A stretch of DNA of 64,000 bases from Rhizobium redzepovicii. Lineage in GTDB: Bacteria; Pseudomonadota; Alphaproteobacteria; Rhizobiales; Rhizobiaceae. The stretch lies in NCBI RefSeq assembly GCF_019793435.1, contig NZ_JAILYH010000015.1, positions 124,001 through 188,000 of the forward strand, given 5' to 3'. The notes beneath the pieces are model-generated. The model did no database searches. It was not told the origin of the DNA and saw nothing but the letters and a program-made list of their open reading frames with translations. Each line of letters begins with the position of its first letter. The stretch's first letter is position 1. A program made the position numbers and the translations under genes. Below, piece after piece: positions 59,491 through 64,000 of this stretch.

Positions 59491-59698
59491 GGTTCTTCGA
59501 GGCCCCTGCGGGGCACCTCAGAATGAGGTCGGAGAGAAGCTGCGATCTCCGGCACAACAAGCCGAACCGCACGGCACCAATCAGCCCGCCTGCCGCACGG
59601 CACCCGATCAGCTTTCCAGCCACACGGCACAACAACCAGCCCTCATCCTGAGGTGCGCAGGCCGAAGGCCGGAGCCTCGAAGGACGAGGGCGGGTGAT
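59491..59698. repeat. Two palindromic rhizobial repeats between adaptor and ATPase genes
   Basis: One copy near 59491-59530 (TTCTTCGAGGCCCCTGCGGG then GCACCTCAGAATGAGG) and one near 59639-59698 (CCCTCATCCTGAGGTGCGCA then GGCCGAAGGCCGGAGCCTCG) face each other in inverted orientation. The second copy encodes, in frame, the last residues of the adaptor protein on the minus strand. Confidence 0.65.
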
Positions 59699-60842
59699 GA
59701 GCACCAGCGGCCGACGCACCGGAAGCCGCGGCATCCCCCACCACCAGCCGGATACGCGCCGCCATGGCAGGCCGCATGCCCAGCGGCGGCGACGTCAGCG
59801 ACAGGCGCAGCGTCACCGTCCCCTTTTCCCGCGAAATGACAGGCGCGATCTTCGACACCTCGATCGCAAAGGGCTGGCCGGGGAAGCCGTCGAGAATCGC
59901 CTCGCCCGACAGGCCCGGCCGCATCAGCGCGATATTGGCCTCGGCCACATCGGCATCGATGACCAGGCTCGCCATATCGGTAATAGTGAGCAGGCTTTCA
60001 TCCTCCCGCACGCTGTCCTCGCGCGACAGCACCGTGTCGCCGACATGCGCGTCGAGCCGCGTGACGATGCCGGAGATCGGCGCACGCACGATCAGCGCCT
60101 CCACCCGCTCACGCGCCTTGTCGATCTCGAGCTCCGCCTTTTCAGCATCCTGGCGCGCCTGCAGGACGGCATTCTCGGCCTTATCGACAGCCGTTCTCGC
60201 CTCCTCCAGCGACTGCGCCGACATGGCGTCGTGCCCGGCGAGCCGTTCGCTGCGCGCAAACGACAATCGCGCCTGTGCAAACTCGATGGTCCTTGCATCA
60301 AGCGCCAGCGCCGCCGCCCGTCCCGATATCTCGGCGCCCCGAAGCGAAAAGCCTGCGCCGGCATCGTCAAGCCGCACCAGCACCTGCCCTGCGACGACGC
60401 TGTCGCCCGCGTCGACCTCGACCGCGACGATCCGGCCCTCATATTTGGAAAAGACTGTGGCGATATCGGTGGCGACAACATAGCCGGAGCCGGTGATTTC
60501 CCGGGTCGACGCAGCTGTGCTCTTCGCTCCATCCTCGGTCGGAGTCCGCATCGCCCCAACAGCGACGCCGTCTCTGACGCGCCTCTCCACCCTATCAGCG
60601 GATATCGCAAGATCACCGCCCGAAAAACCCGCAAGCGCGGTCTCGACACGCTGCAGCGTCTCGGCCCTATAGAAAAGAGCCGCCGCCAGCGGTGCCGCCG
60701 CAGCAAGGACAAGCATCGCGCCAGGGATCACGCGCCGCCGGGCACGAGGCTTCGGCGGCGCCATCTTCAAGGTCCCGGGCTCGATCGAAAGCGATCTGAG
60801 CTTGGCCGCAAGGTCTCGGTCATGTTCTGATGTCGTGTTCAT
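59643..60842 (-). CDS. HlyD/RND-type membrane fusion (adaptor) protein
   Basis: A 399-residue periplasmic adaptor. TM helix at about 38-57 (VIPGAMLVLAAAAPLAAALF), a biotinyl-lipoyl-like segment (YEGRIVAVEVDAGDSVVAGQ), a long alpha-helical hairpin (about 180-270, EARTAVDKAENAVLQARQDA), and the beta-barrel (ITDMASLVIDADVAEANIAL). It should connect the inner-membrane pump to an outer-membrane channel. The last 20 or so residues (HPPSSFEAPAFGLRTSG) come from an intergenic repeat read in frame. The ATG at 60842 was chosen as the start, 17 residues before the regular family region. Confidence 0.92.
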   Translation of the reverse strand: MNTTSEHDRDLAAKLRSLSIEPGTLKMAPPKPRARRRVIPGAMLVLAAAAPLAAALFYRAETLQRVETALAGFSGGDLAISADRVERRVRDGVAVGAMRTPTEDGAKSTAASTREITGSGYVVATDIATVFSKYEGRIVAVEVDAGDSVVAGQVLVRLDDAGAGFSLRGAEISGRAAALALDARTIEFAQARLSFARSERLAGHDAMSAQSLEEARTAVDKAENAVLQARQDAEKAELEIDKARERVEALIVRAPISGIVTRLDAHVGDTVLSREDSVREDESLLTITDMASLVIDADVAEANIALMRPGLSGEAILDGFPGQPFAIEVSKIAPVISREKGTVTLRLSLTSPPLGMRPAMAARIRLVVGDAAASGASAAGAHHPPSSFEAPAFGLRTSG

Positions 60843-60963
60843 GCCGGCAAACATCGCCGACCCGACAGCAATCGCGACCTCGAACACGATCCAGGGAGTC
60901 CTCGATCGCGATTGTGTACGTGGCAGTGGCCGTCCTTGTCCTTCGAGGATCAGGCCGTCCGCC

Positions 60964-61971
60964 TCACCCCTTCCTCTGCCGCCACGCAACCGGCGTCATA
61001 TCCGTCACCCGTCGGAATTCACGGTTGAAGTTGGACTTCGTCTGGAAGCCGACCTCGAACATCACCTCAGTCACTGGTTTCTCGGTGCCGGCAAGCAGCC
61101 GGCAGGCCTCGCCGATCCTGTAGTCGTTGACATATTGCGAGACGTTCTTGTCCATCGCCCGGTTGATCGCCGCCGAGATCTGGCGGGCGGGGATGCCGGT
61201 CTTGCGGGCCAGCCGGTCGAGATTGAGATTGGTATCGCGATAGAGTTTGCGGGCCTCCATCAGCGCATCGACCGCGGCGATCGTTTCCTTGTCTTCGCTC
61301 GTCTCCGGCCGTGGCGCCGTCTCCACCATCTCCGCCGGCGCCCGGCTTCGGCTGGCGGCGGCCGCCGCAATGCCGAGAATGACGAGGACGGCGAGATTTC
61401 CGATACTGATCAGCATCAGCGCCCGCGCACTATGGGCCGAGGTGAGGTCGAGGAAGACGAAGGTATCGATCGCAGCCGAGAGACACAGGGCGGCGGCGGT
61501 AAAGATGATTGCCCGGTAGGCCGGCACCGCCCCTTCGAAAGGCGCCAGCCGCAGCGCATCGGCGCCCGGGCCCATCAAAAGCAGGATCGCCAGGGCATAA
61601 CCGACGAAGATCAGCACCAGCGCGATGTCGATCGCCTCCCGCCAAACGGCCATCAGCAGCAGGATAAGGGCGGCGGGCACGGCATGCAGGGCCATCCGCG
61701 CCGGCAGCGGCCGCCGGCTCGTTCTCACCAGCCGGGAAACCCCGGCATAGGCAAGCGGCGGCACCATCGCCGCGATCACCGGCGCGACCAACCCAACGGC
61801 CTGGACCCCATATCCCCAACGCAGGCCGGAGAGCACGGATTGCAGCGCGGCAAGCAGGATGAGCGCCAGAAACGGCCGGTTCGGCACCGCCTCCTCGTCG
61901 CGCCTGAGGACGGCAACGAAGAGGACAAGCAGCAGAAGGGCAACGGCGAAGGGAAGCGGAATAAACAGCAT
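60964..61971 (-). CDS. Membrane-bound AraC-family regulator
   Basis: A 335-residue protein. About seven hydrophobic helices (LFIPLPFAVALLLLVLFVAV; LVAPVIAAMVPPLAYAGV; AVPAALILLLMAVW; and others) cover residues 1-210. They are followed by an AraC-type double helix-turn-helix at the end (LDRLARKTGIPARQISAAIN, then VTEVMFEVGFQTKSNFNREF). The membrane part may sense a signal and control the adjacent exporter genes, an arrangement that is rare compared with soluble AraC proteins. The start at ATG 61971 gives the natural first helix. It is followed on the same strand by the adaptor gene. Confidence 0.88.
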   Translation of the reverse strand: MLFIPLPFAVALLLLVLFVAVLRRDEEAVPNRPFLALILLAALQSVLSGLRWGYGVQAVGLVAPVIAAMVPPLAYAGVSRLVRTSRRPLPARMALHAVPAALILLLMAVWREAIDIALVLIFVGYALAILLLMGPGADALRLAPFEGAVPAYRAIIFTAAALCLSAAIDTFVFLDLTSAHSARALMLISIGNLAVLVILGIAAAAASRSRAPAEMVETAPRPETSEDKETIAAVDALMEARKLYRDTNLNLDRLARKTGIPARQISAAINRAMDKNVSQYVNDYRIGEACRLLAGTEKPVTEVMFEVGFQTKSNFNREFRRVTDMTPVAWRQRKG

Positions 61972-62093
61972 GGCCTGACAGGATCGTGGCGAATAGGCGG
62001 CCATCATTGCCGAGATCGTCGCCCGGCGCGACCTCCATCATGTTTTAGGACGCGATTTAGGTGGGGATTTTGTGGGGTCGGTGGCCGCCGGGA

Positions 62094-62675
62094 TCAGCGG
62101 CGATCCAGGAATGCGAGCACCCGGGTAACGAGGAGCGCGGTCGCATCCGCGTCATAGGACGGCAGCGAACTGTCGGCGAAATAGTGCTGATCGCCGGGGT
62201 AGAGGAAAAGCTCGGCGTCATCGACCTTCGCCACGATCTCGCGGGCCGCGTCGATATCGCCCTCGCCGACAAAAATCGGATCGTTATCCATGCCGTGGAT
62301 CTGGACGGCGACGCCCTCCGGCCAAGGCCCGAAGGCCCATCTTCCACTGATCGGCAGGCAGGAGTAGAAAAGCAAGGCCCCGCGGGCGCCACGCCGTGTC
62401 TGTGCCAACTTCTGCGCCGGCAGCACGCCGAATGAGAACCCGGCATAGACCAGTTCGCGGGGCAGTTCGTCGGCGACCTGGACGCCGCGCTCCCTGATCG
62501 CGTCGAATCCGATCTGGCCGATATAGGCAAGCCCCTCCTCGATGCTGTCGAAGATGCGCCCGTCGAACAGATCAGGCGTATGCACGATGTGGCCGGCTGC
62601 CCTGATCTCGTCCGCGAAGGCGCGCACGCCAGGGGTCAGCCCTTGAGCGTGGTGGAACAGCAGAATCTCGGCCAT
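62094..62675 (-). CDS. Dienelactone hydrolase family protein
   Basis: A 193-residue alpha/beta hydrolase of the DLH family. MAEILLFHHAQGLTPGVRAF starts the fold, the nucleophile elbow is GFSFGVLPAQ (Ser81 in place of the usual Cys), the acid is expected near HGMDNDPIF, and the His is in PGDQHYFADSS (His164). DLH enzymes open lactone rings in aromatic degradation; the Ser in the nucleophile place suggests an esterase-like variant. The ATG at 62675 was chosen. It follows the AraC gene on the same strand with a 122-base gap. Confidence 0.88.
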   Translation of the reverse strand: MAEILLFHHAQGLTPGVRAFADEIRAAGHIVHTPDLFDGRIFDSIEEGLAYIGQIGFDAIRERGVQVADELPRELVYAGFSFGVLPAQKLAQTRRGARGALLFYSCLPISGRWAFGPWPEGVAVQIHGMDNDPIFVGEGDIDAAREIVAKVDDAELFLYPGDQHYFADSSLPSYDADATALLVTRVLAFLDRR

Positions 62676-62715
62676 CGTTGCTCCGGTGGAGATAGTTGCA
62701 CCTGATAACCGATGT

Positions 62716-63087
62716 CTAAGGCGTGGCACCGAAGAAAGCCAGCCGGGTGAAGATCGTATAGTCCGCTTCCGATACCATCAGTGCCACGAAAACCAGCACC
62801 AGCACGGGCGGCAGCAGGATCGCGTAGACCAGCGCCAGCCGTTCCCAGGCCATGTGCATGAAGATGGCGACGATCAGCCCGGCCTTCAGCATCATGAACA
62901 GCAGGATCAGCGTCCACCGGAGATAGCCGTGGATCCCGAGATAATCGACCATATAGGAAAAGGCGCTGAGCACGAAGAGCAGGCCCCAGACGAAGAGATA
63001 GAGCCGGATCGGATGCTGCTGTCCGTGATCTTGCGCGTGCAGTGCTTGTGTATGCGGGCTTTGCCCGTGCGCCGTTGTCTCGCTCAT
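62716..63087 (-). CDS. Cytochrome c oxidase subunit IV (prokaryotic type)
   Basis: A 123-residue membrane protein with three helices (LYLFVWGLLFVLSAFSYMV; WTLILLFMMLKAGLIVAIFM; AILLPPVLVLVFVALMV) and the hallmark MMLKAGLIVAIFMHMAWER of the COX4_pro/CyoD group. It is the last gene of a terminal-oxidase operon that runs in from the right edge. The histidine-rich N-terminus (HAQDHGQQHPIRL) may bind metal. Confidence 0.9.
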   Translation of the reverse strand: MSETTAHGQSPHTQALHAQDHGQQHPIRLYLFVWGLLFVLSAFSYMVDYLGIHGYLRWTLILLFMMLKAGLIVAIFMHMAWERLALVYAILLPPVLVLVFVALMVSEADYTIFTRLAFFGATP

Positions 63088-63094
63088 AACGACC

Positions 63095-63814
63095 TCACCA
63101 CAGATAAAAAAACGCGAAGATGAAAACCCATACCAGGTCGACGAAGTGCCAGTAGAGGCCCATGATCTCGACGGCCTCGTAGCGCCCTCTTCGGCTGGTG
63201 AAAAAGCCGCGCCGCTCCACGTCGAAATCGCCCCGCCAGACCTTGCGGGCGGTAATCAGCAGGAAGATGACGCCGATCGTCACGTGGGTGCCGTGAAAGC
63301 CGGTGATCATGAAGAAGGTCGAGCCGAACTGCGCTGCCCCCCATGGATTCTCCCAGGGGCGCACGCCTTCGGTGATCAGCTTGGTCCATTCGAAGGCCTG
63401 CATGCTGACGAAGGTTGCCCCGAGAGCGGCCGTCAGCAGCATCAGTATCGCGGTCACGCGGCGTTCGCGGCGATAGCCGAAATTGACCGCCATCGCCATT
63501 GTGCCGCTGCTCGAGATCAGCACGAAGGTCATGATCGCGATCAGGATCAGCGGAACATCCTGCCCGCCGATATGCAGCGCGAAAACCTCGCTCGGATTGG
63601 GCCATGGAACCGGCGTCGACATGCGGGCGGTCATATAGGCGATCAGAAAACAGCCGAAGACGAAAGTGTCGCTGAGGAGAAAGATCCACATCATCGCCTT
63701 GCCCCAGGAGGCGGTCTTGAAGGCGCGCTGATCCGAGCTGAAATCGGCGGCGACACCGCGAAGGCCGGCCGGCCTGAGGTCTGCCCCGCCGTGTGTCTCG
63801 ATAGTCTGTGCCAT
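63095..63814 (-). CDS. Heme-copper oxidase subunit III
   Basis: A 239-residue subunit III with about six helices (for example MMWIFLLSDTFVFGCFLIAY, ILIAIMTFVLISSSGTMAMA). The family's WxW and glutamate pattern is present in FEWTKLITEG, and the C-terminus AVEIMGLYWHFVDLVWVFIF is a close match to subunit III (the E-x-x-x-x-Y-W-H-F-V-D signature). The ATG at 63814 has AAGGGG 7 bases upstream. It lies 7 bases before the subunit IV gene, so they are co-transcribed. Confidence 0.93.
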   Translation of the reverse strand: MAQTIETHGGADLRPAGLRGVAADFSSDQRAFKTASWGKAMMWIFLLSDTFVFGCFLIAYMTARMSTPVPWPNPSEVFALHIGGQDVPLILIAIMTFVLISSSGTMAMAVNFGYRRERRVTAILMLLTAALGATFVSMQAFEWTKLITEGVRPWENPWGAAQFGSTFFMITGFHGTHVTIGVIFLLITARKVWRGDFDVERRGFFTSRRGRYEAVEIMGLYWHFVDLVWVFIFAFFYLW

Positions 63815-63825
63815 CTGCAAACCCC

Positions 63826-64000
63826 TTAGTTCAGTAGTGTGCGGCAGAGATCGACGAAGTCGTTCGCCCAGCCGGCAAAAAGCGCGAAAAGCAGCAGCCA
63901 GACGGCGAACATGAAATGCGAATAGATCGCGGAAAGATCGACGCTGAGGCGCAGCCTGTCCGGCGCGACCTCCGCTGAAAATGCCCTGACCGTGGTATGC
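63826..64000 (-). CDS. 3' end of a further oxidase subunit III-like gene (partial)
   Basis: The last 57 codons of a membrane protein: LRLSVDLSAIYSHFMFAVWL then LLFALFAGWANDFVDLCRTL and a TAA at 63826-63828. The one helix and the WANDFVDLCRTLLN end fit a subunit III-like protein of a terminal oxidase (as in coxMNOP-type clusters with two subunit III-like genes). Its stop is 11 bases before the next gene's start, so it belongs to the same operon. The 5' end is off the window. Confidence 0.75.
   Translation of the reverse strand, partial: HTTVRAFSAEVAPDRLRLSVDLSAIYSHFMFAVWLLLFALFAGWANDFVDLCRTLLN

Noticed and set aside
60802..62157. A 451-codon plus-strand frame over the AraC and adaptor genes
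   Set aside because: Antisense to two clear genes and full of Arg/Gly/His runs.
1..64000. CRISPR arrays, tRNA/rRNA genes, insertion sequences, prophage
   Set aside because: No regularly spaced repeats, no tRNA-like cloverleaf or rRNA stretches, and no transposase or phage genes were recognised.

Overview
The window looks like a chromosomal segment of a fast-growing rhizobium (Rhizobium leguminosarum/etli type). This is inferred from four things: high GC content, several rhizobial gene families (DUF982, BA14K, small alphaproteobacterial hypotheticals), an alphaproteobacterial LexA box (GTTC-N7-GTTC), and dispersed palindromic intergenic repeats of the rhizobial kind. I saw no rRNA, tRNA, CRISPR array, insertion sequence or prophage. 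Most genes are single-copy housekeeping or accessory units in short operons.

Layout. 1-1172: exported or small proteins, two of them without a clear start codon. 1325-5926: DNA repair, with uvrB (long N-terminal extension and a palindromic repeat read in frame near its end) and a YedK/HMCES-type SRAP gene under a perfect SOS box. 6142-13804: a GNAT enzyme, a DUF3828 exported protein, cspA with a structured leader, dusA, an HtrA-like protease without a signal peptide, a chloroperoxidase-like hydrolase, small proteins, a BA14K protein and a GNAT pseudogene. 13907-17823: a lipoprotein, an OmpR/histidine kinase pair and an FMN reductase. 18027-20631: a three-gene ABC-2 exporter. 20657-25393: two regulator modules with their own operators (HxlR/RibD-like reductase, MarR-GNAT), a LAS-type peptidase, a P-loop protein and a small membrane protein.

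25483-32599: an Lrp regulator divergent from argG, a scar joining two truncated genes (TetR and methyltransferase remnants), and a ubiquinone-related neighbourhood (ubiA- and coq7-like genes) with a DUF2233 protein, a hydrolase and a LysE exporter. 32639-36227: an ABC exporter, a GFA enzyme and two VOC proteins. 36283-37775: a dapB paralogue and a small gene bracketed by direct repeats. 37764-46531: amino-acid and PLP metabolism, a LysR/NTF2-like pair, a MITE-like element, a frameshifted methyltransferase, a secreted TIGR02594 hydrolase and an MFS carrier. 46876-50427: cation transport (Kup K+ uptake, CPA1 Na+/H+ antiporter).

50548-64000: a secreted intradiol dioxygenase, then a tandem pair of 496-residue right-handed beta-helix proteins with cadherin/VCBS-like C-termini and no signal peptide. 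These are candidate type I-secreted surface polysaccharide proteins and the most interesting system here. Next come a MacAB-like tripartite exporter (adaptor, ATPase, two FtsX-type permeases) with a membrane-bound AraC regulator, a dienelactone-hydrolase-like protein, and the end of a cytochrome oxidase operon (subunit III-like, subunit III, subunit IV) running off the right edge.

Dispersed palindromic repeats recur across the window. In two cases (uvrB and the HlyD-like adaptor gene) they have become part of the protein-coding sequence.
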